Below are positions 48,701 through 60,700 of a stretch of DNA of 64,000 nt, piece by piece. The notes below the pieces were generated by a model, which saw only the letters and a program-made list of their open reading frames with translations, had not been told where the DNA came from and made no database searches. A program made the position numbers and the translations under genes. Position 1 is the stretch's first letter; the number at the start of each line of letters is the position of its first letter. Source of the DNA: an uncultured Oscillospiraceae bacterium (GTDB lineage: Bacteria; Bacillota; Clostridia; Oscillospirales; Oscillospiraceae); contig CAJUAS010000001.1 in assembly GCA_910584395.1 (NCBI GenBank), positions 40,154 to 104,153 on the forward strand, read 5' to 3'.

Positions 48701-51700
48701 GGATGACGGGCAGATATCTCTCGGTCTTTTGGTTGAGCGCGTCGTTGGAGTAAGAGACCTCCTTGACGCGGGTGCCCGCGGCCTGCGCGCCCTCGTCCTG
48801 CGTGTAGATATTGCCCAAGGTCGCCACGGAGTCGTCCAGCACCTTGTACTTTAGCTGGAGGGTCTTGGCCTCGTCCACTTCCTTGTCCACGGAGAAGGAA
48901 TACATATACTTGCCAACAATATTGGTCTGGTCCTCGGTCTTCTCGCCGATCTTGACCTGATAACGGTAATCCTCCGTGTGGGTCTCGATCTCTTCGCCTT
49001 CCCGCTTGGTCATGGTCACGCGGAACATGGCGATATGCTCCTCGTCTACCAGCGTGGGATAGGCGCGGGAGACCTCGCCCTGATAGGCGCTCTTCACCTT
49101 TTCGTATTCTTCAGTGCCCTCGGTGTACAGGCTGGGATCGTTTTCCAGAATGGGATTGCCGTTCTCGTCCTTGATATAGATCTCGTTGCCGTTCTCGTCC
49201 AGACCGGCGGTCTTATAGCGGTGGGTGGCATAGCGGAAGTTGCCCAACTGGCCATACTCGTTGTTGCCCCACATATAGACGATACCGTTCTCGTCATAGC
49301 CTGCGGAGTGGTTGCCGCCGGCGGCCATGGACTTGATGGGCGCGGAGTTCTTATCGCGCTCCAGCCCCTCATGATCCTCACCCTCCCGCTCAGCAAACAC
49401 ATCGAAGGGGGTGGCGCGGGTGGTGTCCGCGCTGTTGGTAAAGCCCGCCTTGGCGTAGTCGTTGGCACCCCAAGCGTAAGTGGTGTAGGTGCGCTCGCTG
49501 ACAGTGGCCTGACCGCCGGAATAGTCGTATTCCACCTTCATCGTCACGGCCAGTCCCTGCACCGTGCCGCCCACATAGCCGCCCAGAGACACCTCAATAA
49601 TGTCCTCCAGCGCACCGCCGCTGATGTCGGCGGATTGGAGCTTCACGGGGCTGATGGCATAGCCGTGCTGGGCCATGTCCGGCTCCTCTGTAAAGCTGCC
49701 GGACACCACCTCGCCCATGTCGTTATACATTTCGCTGCGCTGCAGCCAGAGGCCGGCGCCCAACTGCTCGGAGCTGTTGTCGCCCCAGATGTACGCATGC
49801 TTGCCCTCGGTGATGATGGAGAAGTTGTAGCCGCGGCCCATGATGCGGTTGATACCCACGATGGGTTCGCTGGCCACGGGACGGCCTGCGGCGTCCATGG
49901 CGTCGGCGGACGCGGCGACCTGAACCAGCTCGCCTGTCATGCCAAGGGTAAGCTGGTTGCCGTCCTCGTCATAGAGGGCGTCCTCGCTGCCCATGGTCAC
50001 ATCCTCGGCGTACAGGTAGCCCGCGCCAAGCTGGCCGTACTCGTTGGAACCCACCGTCCAGATCGTGCCGTCCACCAGCAATACGCCGGTGGCGCTGACG
50101 GTCGCAGCCATGTCGAGCACGCCGGTGAGCTGGAGGTCGCGGAAGCCGTTCATCCGCACGGGGGTGTAGTCCCCGGCGGTGATCACTGCGGCGGCGATCT
50201 TTTCATAGTACGCGTTGACAACGCTCAGATCGTCGAAGCTGTCGGGGTAATCGCCGTAGTTGGTCACCGTGCCGCGGCCCAACTGACCGGAGGAGTTGTT
50301 GCCCCAAGCGTACACCTCTCCGGTGTTGGTCAGGGCCAGAGAGTGGTTCGAGCCGGCCGCCACGGAGATGATGTTGGTCACGGGGTTGCCGTTGTTGTCC
50401 AGAATACGCACACGCACCGGGTACTTGGTGTTACGCATCATATTGGGGCTGTAGCCCAACTGGCCGTAGGTATTGTCGCCCCAAGCGTACACCGTGCCTT
50501 CGGCGTCCACCGCCAGCATGTGGCTGTCGCCTGCGCTGATCTTGGTGATGCCCTTAAATTCGGGAATTAAGGTGCCATTGGGCTCATCATAATAGGAGTC
50601 CAAGCGCACAGGGGTGGTGATCAAGCTCTGGTCAGAGCCGATGCCCAGCTTGCCGGTGCCGTAGGTGATATCAATATACTCGCCGTAGTTCGGGTTTTCC
50701 TTGTAGATGCCGTCCGCGTCCTTGATGACCTTGCGGTAGTCGATCTCCCGGTAGGTGTTGTCGCCCCAAGCCCACACGGTGCCGTTCTTCTTCAGTGCGG
50801 TGGTAGTGTCGCGGCCAAGCACCAGCTGCGGGTAGGTCACGCCGTCGGTGACGATGACGCGGGTGAACACGATCTGCCCGGTGATCTTGTTTTCGGCCAG
50901 CACGCGGGTCTCGCCCTCGCGGACGGCGGTAATGTGGCCCACCAGAGAGTTGGAGGTATCCCAGCTGACGTCCGCAATGGAGTCATCCAAGGTCTTCCAC
51001 TTGTAAGCCCCTGCGCCGTCGGCGCTGTTATACACCATCAGGTAGTTGGTGCCCTCTTCCAGCAGGGCGGTGTCCTTATAGCGCGCGCCCACCAGATTCA
51101 GGGTGATGGTCGGCTCGATGGCCACCGTGCCGCTGCCCACCACCACAGGCACGTTGGCCGGCTTGGTGGTGGAGTTGCCCAACTGACCCTTGGCGTTGTT
51201 GCCCCAAGCCAGAGTCGTGCCGGTGTCCTTGTGGGCCAGCATATGGCGGTTGACCAGCGTGCCGGAGTTGTTGCCCAGACGCACCAGCTCGTCGATATAT
51301 TCGCCGCCGATCTCCTTCTTGAAGACCAGACTGGGGGTGGCGGAAATGCCGCGGGTCTTTTGGTTGCCGAGGATCGAGCCGTTTCCGGTGGTGTTGCCGT
51401 TGTCGCCCCAGAGGTAGAGATACCCCTCCTCGGTGATCGCGCCGGTGTAGGACGCGCCGGCGTAGACCGAGACGATCTCGTTGATGATGCCCGTGTTCTG
51501 GAAGGTCAGGGCGCTCAGGAAGCCGTCCAGCTTGCCCGTGTTGCCGCTGGTCAGCACCTTTTCCGCGGAAGGCCCGTTGCGGTCGGACTTCATGTAGGTC
51601 ATAAAGCCCTTATAGAGGTCGCCGGAGATCCACTTGCTTATGGTCTTGGCGCCGCTGGCCAGCTCACCCGCCAGTTTCCGCAGCTCGTCGCCCTTGGCGG

Positions 51701-54700
51701 ACATATCCACCATGGTCTCGCCCTCACCCAGCTTTGCCAGCTCAAGGAACTTGGCGTAGGCGGTCTGGGCCGAGGTATAGATGTTCTTAAAGTCGTCGGA
51801 GTGTACCGCGCCCGTCTTGTCGGCCGTGTCCACCGTATAGGTGATGGAGGTGCCGGGGTCGTTGACGTCGCCCGTGTCGTGATAGGTGGGCATCTTATAA
51901 TCGTCGGGGGTGTAGGGCAGGCCGGTAGCGGGGTTCACCGTGCCGCTGACGGTATTGACGGTAGAGAAGATCACTTCCATGCGGGAGACCTTCTCCAGAT
52001 AGCCAAGGAAGGCGGTGGTGCGGTTGATGTTGTTGCCCGCCTCCAGCTTCTGGCTGGCGAAGGAGGCCACGTTCCTATCGCTGGCTTCCTTATTGGCCTT
52101 GGCCAGCTCCTGATGGGCGGTGAGGGTGGAGAACTGCTCCAGACGCATATCCTGAAGCTTCAGCTCGGAATAGGTGTGGTTCGTGCCCCCCGCGACCACG
52201 TCGGCCGTCCACGCGCTGGGCGTGCCGGTGCGGTCATAGGTGCCGTCGGTGTTCCAGCTAATGGCCTCGCCGTAGCCGGGCAGGGTGGAATCGGTCTCGA
52301 TCTGGATGGTCTCCAGCAGCTTCTTGAACACCTGATAGTTGGAGCTGAGCTCCATCTTGGCCACAATGGTGTCATAAGCGGTCTGTGCGTTGCCCAGCGC
52401 CAGCTCGGCGGCGTTCAGAATCTGCTCCGTGCCGTCCACATGGACGCGATCGGCCTCGGTGGCGGCGGGGTTGCCGTCCTTATCCAGATAGACGCGGTCG
52501 GCAACGCTGACGGCGATATTGCCGTCCTTGTCCAGATAGTTGCCGTTTTCGTCCATCTTCATCTTGTAGTAGCCCTTCCAAGCATTGTACGCCAAGTTAT
52601 AGGCGCCGTTTGCCAGAATGACGGCCGCTTCAAGCTGATCGCGGTAATTCATGTAGTCGGGGTCGTCCTGCTTGCCCTCCAGCTCCATCTTCACGAGGAA
52701 CTCGTCCAGCGCGTTTTGGGCCTGCACGGCCTTGCTCTGGGCCGCTTCGGCGGTGTCCTGCGCCTTCTTGTTGGCCGTGGCCGCGTTCTGGCGGGCTGTT
52801 TGCGCCGCGCTCAGCGCCTTGCTGGCATTGTTCAGCTCGTCCAGCTCCGCGCTGTAAGCGAGATACTCCGGCGTGGTCTGGATCTGGGCAATGAGGGCGT
52901 TCCACAGGGCGTATTCCGCTGTGTCGCGAGCCTGAGCCCCCAACGCCTCCTGATAGCTCTGGCTCAGGGACGCATACTCGGCGTAGTTATCCGCCAGCTT
53001 CTTGGCGGTGTCGCCCAGATTGGTGGCGATCCAGTCGGGATGGGCGGTGGCGTAGTCCACCACGGCCTTGACCCGCTTGGCCTTTTCCTTCTGCTCGGGG
53101 GTGCTGGAGCTGCTGTAACGGGACATCCGGCGCAGCTCGCCAAGCACCATGCTGGGCGTAATGGTGCGGCCGGGCAGCGTGGTCTTCTTCAGGTTTTCAT
53201 ACGCCTCCGCATAGTACGCGTTATAGGCGTCCTGAACCATCGCCCAAGTGGTCAGATCGGGGGCGTCCTTCAACACCACATTCTGGTTGAAACGGTCGCC
53301 GTACTTGGCAATGGTCTCAAAGGCGTCGTCCGCCAGCTTCACCAGACGGTCATATTCCGCCTGCTTGAAGTAGTCATACTCTCTGGGCAGGTTGATGTAA
53401 GTGCCCTTCGTGCCCACCTGCGTGTCCTCTTCGCCCTCGGACAGGAGAGTGCCCAGCAGGCCGTGGGTATCCTGACCGTGCAGATAGAGGTGCTTGGTAA
53501 AGCCGCCGCGGGCCAGATACTCGGCCTTGGTCTCGCCGGGCTTCTGGGCGTCGATGGGCTCGTGGTAGGTCTCGGTCATCAGGATGGCCTGATTGTTGCC
53601 CAATCCGGCGTACACCACGCTGTCCATATACTTGATGGGCTGAACGGCCTCCACCGTCTTCATCTCGCCGGTGGGCTGGCCCTCGCCGTCCAGAACAGGC
53701 CGCTGGACGGTCACGGTTTTGGCCTCTTCGGGGTTGAGCATGGGCATGGGATACTTGGTGTAGGTGGTGGCGCCGTCGGCGTCCTCGTACACCCGGTCGG
53801 CCTCCAGCAGATCCACATCGCCCCAGCCAAGGATACGGGTGTTGTCCATTCCCGACACCCAGAGGGTGGTGTCCTCCATGAGGACGATCATATTATTGGC
53901 GGAGAGGAATACCTCCATGGCGTGATCCACGCCGGGCACTTTGTGGGGATAGGTATAGGCAGTCTTGTCCTGACGTGCGCCCAGACGGTAGTTGGAGCTG
54001 TCGCCCCAGACGTACACCTCGCCCCGCTCGGTAATGGCGGCGGAGGAGTTGCCGTTGGCAAAGACCTTGATGACCTTGCCGGTGGATTCATCGCCCAGAT
54101 AGCCCATGCCGCCCGGGCCGCGGACGCGCTGCGGCGTGTGGTACTTGGCGGTGGAGGAAACGTCGGTGTTCAGGCCCAGAGAGCCGGTGATATTCTGACC
54201 CCAAGCGTACACATAGCCGTTAGAGCCGGCCGCCAGAGCGAAGTTATTGCCCGAAGACACGGACACCATGTTGACCATGTTGCCTGCACCGGTCTGAACG
54301 GGAGCGAACCGCTCCTGATTGGCGATGGCCAACGTGGAGATGCCCAACTGGCCGTAAGCGTTCGAGCCGAAGGAGTACACGCTGCCGATGGCGGACATGA
54401 CCACGCTGAACTCCAGACCAGAGCTGAGGGCGGGGGCCACCAGATTGTACTCCAGAATCTTCTCGCCCGTCTTTTCGTCCACGGCGGGCTGGTTGTTGGC
54501 GTCCTTCTTGTAATAGTTGTCGTCGTCGGGCAGGACTTCCACCTCCACGAAGGTCTTTAGGCCGTCCTTGCCCAAATTGCCCTCTTGGATCATAATGGTG
54601 GCTTGACCCACGCCGGTGTAGGTGAGGCGGCCGTTCTGATCCACCCTGACCACGCTCTCGTCGGTGGAGGCGTAGATGTACTTGGCCGCGCGGTTGCGCT

Positions 54701-57700
54701 CCACGGGCATCTCGTTATAGACGTTGAAGTAGTAGATCACCGGGTGGAGCGTCCAGTTGGCGGTCTTTTCGGGGCTGACCTTCTTGCCGGTGGCCTCGTC
54801 GGGAGTCTGCGCAAGGGTGACCACCAGACGGTTGTTGCGGACGCCCTCGGCCTCGTTCTCCACGGTGAGACGGTAGCCGTCCACGTAGTTGGGCATGAGC
54901 TTATTGACGGAGGTATCCAGCGGGCCTTGGCCGATAATGCGGTTGCCCATCTGGCCGAAGTCATTGTTGCCCCAAGTGTACACGCTGCCGTCGGTGATGA
55001 CCGCCGCGGACAGGCCGCGCACCTCACCATCGCTGACACCCAGCTTCAGGCCCATGCTGGTATCGGCATGGACGACGTTTTCGATCTTTTCATGCTGCTT
55101 CTCGAGGTACTGCGCGTCGCTTTCGTCGTCGCCGCGCTTGGCGGACTGGCCGGCCATGACGTTCTGGTAGCCGTTGACAAAGCTATTGTAGTCGTCGCCG
55201 GTCAGGCCGTTGCCCAGCATATCCCGGCCCAGCTCGCCGTGGCCGTTGAGGCCGGTGGCCAGCAGGCTGTTGGTGGCCCAATCGCTCTTGTTCTTGTCCG
55301 CATCGCCCAGCACCACCATGGTGGTCGCGCCGCCGGTGATAGACTTGACGTTCTGGCCGGAGAACCCGGTCAGCTCGGTGTAGTTCACAAGGTCGGCGGT
55401 CGAGCCGGTGCCCACCTGACCGGTGGCCTGACTGCCCACGGCGTAGACCTTGTCGGAGGCGGTGATATAGAAAGTGTTGCCCTTGCCGCCGTCCAGATTC
55501 ACCACCCGCTCGGTCTTGCCGGCGGTGTCGGTGATCGCGCCCACATAGGTGACGGCGCGGGTGGACAGGTGGGTGTTGTCCCAAGTCATCATCGTGCCTT
55601 CCTGATTCAGGGCGCGGATCGTGCCCTCGGCGGGCGCGGAAACGTCCACCAGATCAGTGGCCGGGATGTAATAGGGCAGGAGGTTCTGGCCGCTGGGCCC
55701 GGTGGTCTGGGTGCTGCCCATGCTGCCCCAGACGAAGGTGTCCCCTTCGTCGCTGATGGCCATGGCGTAGCTCTCCCGCACCTCGCCGGTGACGCCGTTG
55801 CCGGTGTTGACCGAGCCTGCATAGATGTCAACGATGCGGACATAGGCATTGTCGTCGCCGCTGGAGTGCAGCTCACGCAGGGCGGCCACAGCGGTGGGCG
55901 ACGGATAGACCGTCTCGTAGGCGGACTGGCTGCTGGACTTGAGGCCGTTGCCGATCTGGCCGACGGTGTTGCGGCCCCATGTGTACACGATGCCGTCGCT
56001 GTCCAGCGCCATGGCAAAGTCCAGACCCGCCGCGATCTTCACGATGTTGTTGACCTCGCCGTACTTGGGCTGGTAGCTCTGGAGGTACTGGTGACGGGCG
56101 CGGTCGTTGTCGTTGATGGCGTTGCGCAGGGCGCGGTTATGCTCCGCCACGGTAAACTCGTTGGGATAGAGGGCCGGGTTGCTGCCCGCAGGCGGGGCGG
56201 CGTTGGGCTTGGTGTAGCCCACCAGCTTGGTGAAGCGGAGCTTCTGCGGGGTGGACTCCACGCCGCCCACGCTGCCGAAGCCGACGCCAAGCTGACCCCA
56301 AGTATTGCGGCCCCAAGACCACACCGTGCCGTCCGCCTTGAGGGCCAGCGTGTAGTCCTCGCCCACCGCCACGGTGGCATAGGCGTTGGCCACACGGTCG
56401 ACCTTCAGCTCATACTTCACGTCGGTCACGGCGGTCTGGCTGACCAGCGCCGCGCCGCAGTCGCAGGTCACCTTCCCGTCCCGCAGGTCGGTCTCGTCCA
56501 CATAAAGCTCCGCCTTGCAGTCGGCGCAGACGACCTTGACCGTCCGGGCATAGCTGCCGATCTCATACGGGGTGGCTACGCGCACCTTGAACTGGAGGGT
56601 GCGGTCGCCCATGCCGCCGTTCTTCACTTTGACAAGGATGTAGGTCTCGCCGTAGCCCACGGCGGTCACGATGCCGTTGGCATCCACGGTGGCCACGGTG
56701 GGATCAAGGCTCTCATACTCCGCGCTAATGCCGGTGGCGGCCAGCTCATCCAGCTTCAGGACGTTGAGGCCCATGCCCATGCCGTCGGTGCCCTTACCCA
56801 GCAGGTTAAAGCCGGTGCCGTCCTTGGCGTTCCAAGCGTAGGTAACGGTGTAGTTGTCCGCCAGATCGAAGGTGCTCTGATAGTTGGTGACCAGCGCGCC
56901 GCGGTCTGCGCCCTCCTTGTTGGTGGTGGCCTTATCCGCCTCCAAAATGAGGGTGGTCTCGTAGGTCGCCCCGTCTACCGCATACTTCTGGAGGGCCTTC
57001 TGGGCGTACAGGCTGTAGGGCTGCGCCAGACCTTGGCTGCCCAGCTGACTGGCGTTGTTCTGGCCGAAGCCCCAGACCATACCGTCGCTGTCCACCATGG
57101 TGGTGAAGTAGCCGCCGGTGGCGGAATCGGCGCTGAGCACCGTCTTGCCGTCGCTACCGTCGATGGGCACGCCGGCGGACTTGTAGGCGTAGTTGCCGGT
57201 GGCGTTGTTGGCCGCGACCTTGCCCGTACCCTGCTGGCCGTAGTCGTTGCTGCCGCCGGTAAAGACCAGCCGGCCCTCCTGATCGAGGGTATAGAGAGTC
57301 GAGCCGCCGCCCACGGCCACGATGTGGCCTCGATAGGTGGTAGCGTCCATCTGGTTGCTTTCATTGGTGATGAGGGTGGGCACGTTCACCGAGGTGGTGA
57401 TGGTCGCGCCCTCTTCGTCAATGGCGGTAAACGCGCTGTTGATGCGACCCCAGCCATAGACGTTGGCGGTGATGTCGTTCTTGTGCTTATAGTTGGCGAT
57501 CTGGACAAAGTTGGCGTTTTCGGTCTGCATGGTGCGGTAAGTCAGCGCGAACACGCTCTCCTGACCGCTGCCGATGCCCATGGCGCGGTGCGGCATAGCG
57601 GCCGAGCCTTGGTTGCCGGTGTTGAGGCCGTTGCCCAACTGGCCGTAGGTGTTGTCGCCCATGCTCATGATCGTGCCGTTGCCCACCAGCACCGAGCCGG

Positions 57701-60700
57701 TCGCGCCGGTGCCTGCGGCGACCTGCGCGGCAATACCGCTGGAGACACGGATGGCCACGGGGGCGGAATAGCTCTTGGCGGTGTTGAGCACGCCAAGCTG
57801 GTTGACCGCGTTATCACCCACGCCAAAGACGTTGTTGGTGATATTGAAGGTCTTGGGCTCATAGGCGTCGATGAGGTTGCCGTTCTCGTCCCTGCACTGG
57901 GACTGGCGGCGGTAGTAGACCGTCTGGATCATCAGCGCGAAGCCGTGGGCGTCGTCTGCGCCGCCGGCGGCGATGTCAACGATCTCCTGCAGGTAGATGC
58001 TGGTGTAGCTGCTGGCCGAGCCGCTGCCGCTGCCCTGCGCGCCCTTCACCATCTGGGTGGCGTAGGGTACGCGGGTATAGGTGGCATAGCTCTCGCCCAG
58101 ACCAAGCTGGCCCGCGTCGTTGCGACCCCAAGTCCAAACCGTACCGTCGTTCTTCAGGGCGTAGGCGGAGCTGCCCGCCGCCACGATCTTACGCACGTTG
58201 TTCAGATACTCATAGCGGATGGTCTTGCCCGTCTCGTCGCGCACCTGCGAAATGACCTGCTGCGGCGCAGCGGTCGTGCCGTAGACGTCGCCCTGACCCA
58301 TCTGGCCGTAGTCGTTGGCGCCCCAAGCCCAAACCGTGCCGTCGCCCGCCAGAGCGATGGTGAAGTTCGTGCCGGAGGAGACGGAGGGATAGCCCACGCT
58401 CATGCCGTAGTCGGTGCGGAACTTCTGGGTGTTCACCTGACGGACGCCGGGAGTCGCGGTGGCCTGATAGGAATCGTACATACCCTGATAGAGGCCGCCG
58501 CTCTGGAGCGTGCCGGGCTGATAGTCGCCGCCCAGCGCGTCGTTGAGGTGCTGCAGATCCGTGTTGGGACGGCCCAGCGCGCCCACTCTGTCTTCAATGT
58601 AGAAAATCTTTTCCGTCGTGCCCGGTTCACCGACCTTGATCTGACCGCCGGTGGCTTTCTTGGTAACGTCGTCGGCGGGACGGACTTCCACCTTGAACGC
58701 GCCGCAGATAAGCGGGTCGTTGGCCACGGAGATGATGACATAGGTGATGCCCGCCTTCAGGCCGGTGATGGTGGCCCGCTTGTCGCTTTGGCGGACGGTC
58801 TCGCCGTTGATGACCACGTCCTTGGTCTCGTACTCCACCTTGACGGTGTCGTTCCAAGAGGTCTTATAAGACTCGCCGGGGGCGACAGGCAGCGTCCAGT
58901 CGGAGTCCTCCTCCGCATCCCACACGAACCATGCCAGTTCGAGGTTGGCGGAGTCCTCTTCGATGGAGTTGAGGACGTTAAAGGCGGAAATCTTGGGATC
59001 GACGCTGAAGCGGAACTTCTCGCCCTCGCGGATGGAGACCAGATAGTCCTCCAGAATGAAGTAGGACGCGCCCACGCGGACGGGGATGCTGGTGGAGGTG
59101 GACGTACCGTCGCCGATCCGGCCGCCGCCGTTCTTACCGTAGGCCCACAAAGAGCCGTTGGACTTCATGACGATGGAGTGCTGATCCACGGCGGAGACGG
59201 AGTTGCGAACCTCCACGATGCCGTTGATGGCCGCGCCCGCCACGCCGGCAGAGCCGGCGGAGACCCAACCGGGAACGCCCCAGAGGTCCTTGTTTTCCGC
59301 GGCGTGGTTGTTCTCGTCCTTCACGGGGTTGCCCTCGTCGTCATAGGCGGCGGCGAACTTGATCTTCTCGCCGTTTTCGTCCAGATTGCCGCCCTGACCC
59401 AGCGCCGGGCCGAAGAGATCCTTCGCGCCGTCGGCGTTGTTGGTCTTCTTCATGTGCTCGAACGGGCCGACGCTCCAGAGGTGGCTGTCGTTATAGGCCA
59501 CTTGGAGATAGGTAGAGATGTCCGCCGTGACCGGCTGGGCCAGCCGCAGGGGCTCGGTGGTCTTGGTATAGCCCACAGGGGTGACATACCCGGCCTCCAA
59601 GGCGTTGACGGTGAGCATATTGTCCAAAATATCCTGCGCCACATAGGTCTTGCCCGTCTCGGGATCAATGCCCAGCGCGATGGGGGTGGCGGTCAGGTCG
59701 AAGTACCCGTTGGGCACATAGCCCAGCAGCTTCTTGTCGCGGCTGTAGACCTCCACATAGCCCTCAAGATGGGTGGAGATGCGGTAGATGTCGTTGTCCG
59801 CGGTGGGCTTGTTGCTGCCGTCCAGCACATCCTCAATGGTGACGGCGTTGGGATAGGTGTTGGGCTCATCCTTGGTGTAGCCAGTGACGGCATCGCCGTA
59901 GTGATAGCCCTGACTCAGCGCCTCGAAGGTGGTGGGCAGGACATGGTTCTCCAGCACGTTTTCAATGGTGAAATCTGCGCCGTCCAGCGTGAACACATCG
60001 CCCTTGTGGATGGTCTGGCCGCGGTAGTTGAAGGTCTCGCCCGTCCAAGTGATCGTGGTGCCGGGGTCGTTGTAAACAGGCACGGTGGTCGCCCGGTCGC
60101 TGTACCAGACCTCGTAGCCGTTGGCGATAATGTCCTCTTCGTAGCCGAGGATCTCGCCGGTGGCGGCGTTGTAGTAGCGCCCAGTACCCACGTTGCGGTA
60201 GGCATAGACCAAGATCTTGTCCGTCTTCACCGGCGTGGTGACCGGCGGCGTCGGCTCGGTGGGCGTCTCCCCGCCCTCTCCGCCGCCCTCGCCGGGCTGC
60301 TCCGGCTCGGTGGGCTCGGTGGGCTCGGTGGGCTCTACGGGCACTTGGACGACCTCGTAGAGGACGTAGATCGCGTTGCCGTACACGTCCACGTGGGGCA
60401 GATACTCGTCCTTGTAGAGGAGGTTGCCGTCGGAATCCGTCATCTGCTCGCCCGGCGTGATCACGATGGTGTGACGGCCGTTGGCGTAGCGGGTCTCATA
60501 CTCGCCGGAGTTGTCGCCGCCCCAAGTCTTGACCAGCCCGGAGGTGGTCACGGCCACGGCGTTGTACACGCCGCCGCTGACCTCCAGCGCACGGCCGCCC
60601 AGAACCGCCCGCTCGGGCATTTCGGTCGTGCCGTAGCCGCCGTAGGGCTTGTGGTTGGCGTCGTTGATACCCCAAGTGATGACCTGACCGTCCCGCTTGA

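Noticed and set aside
51500..53385. Helical region as evidence for a separate gene inserted into the giant
   Set aside because: The frame is continuous through both edges, no start with a ribosome binding site or stop is present, and blades 6 and 7 of the same propeller follow it.
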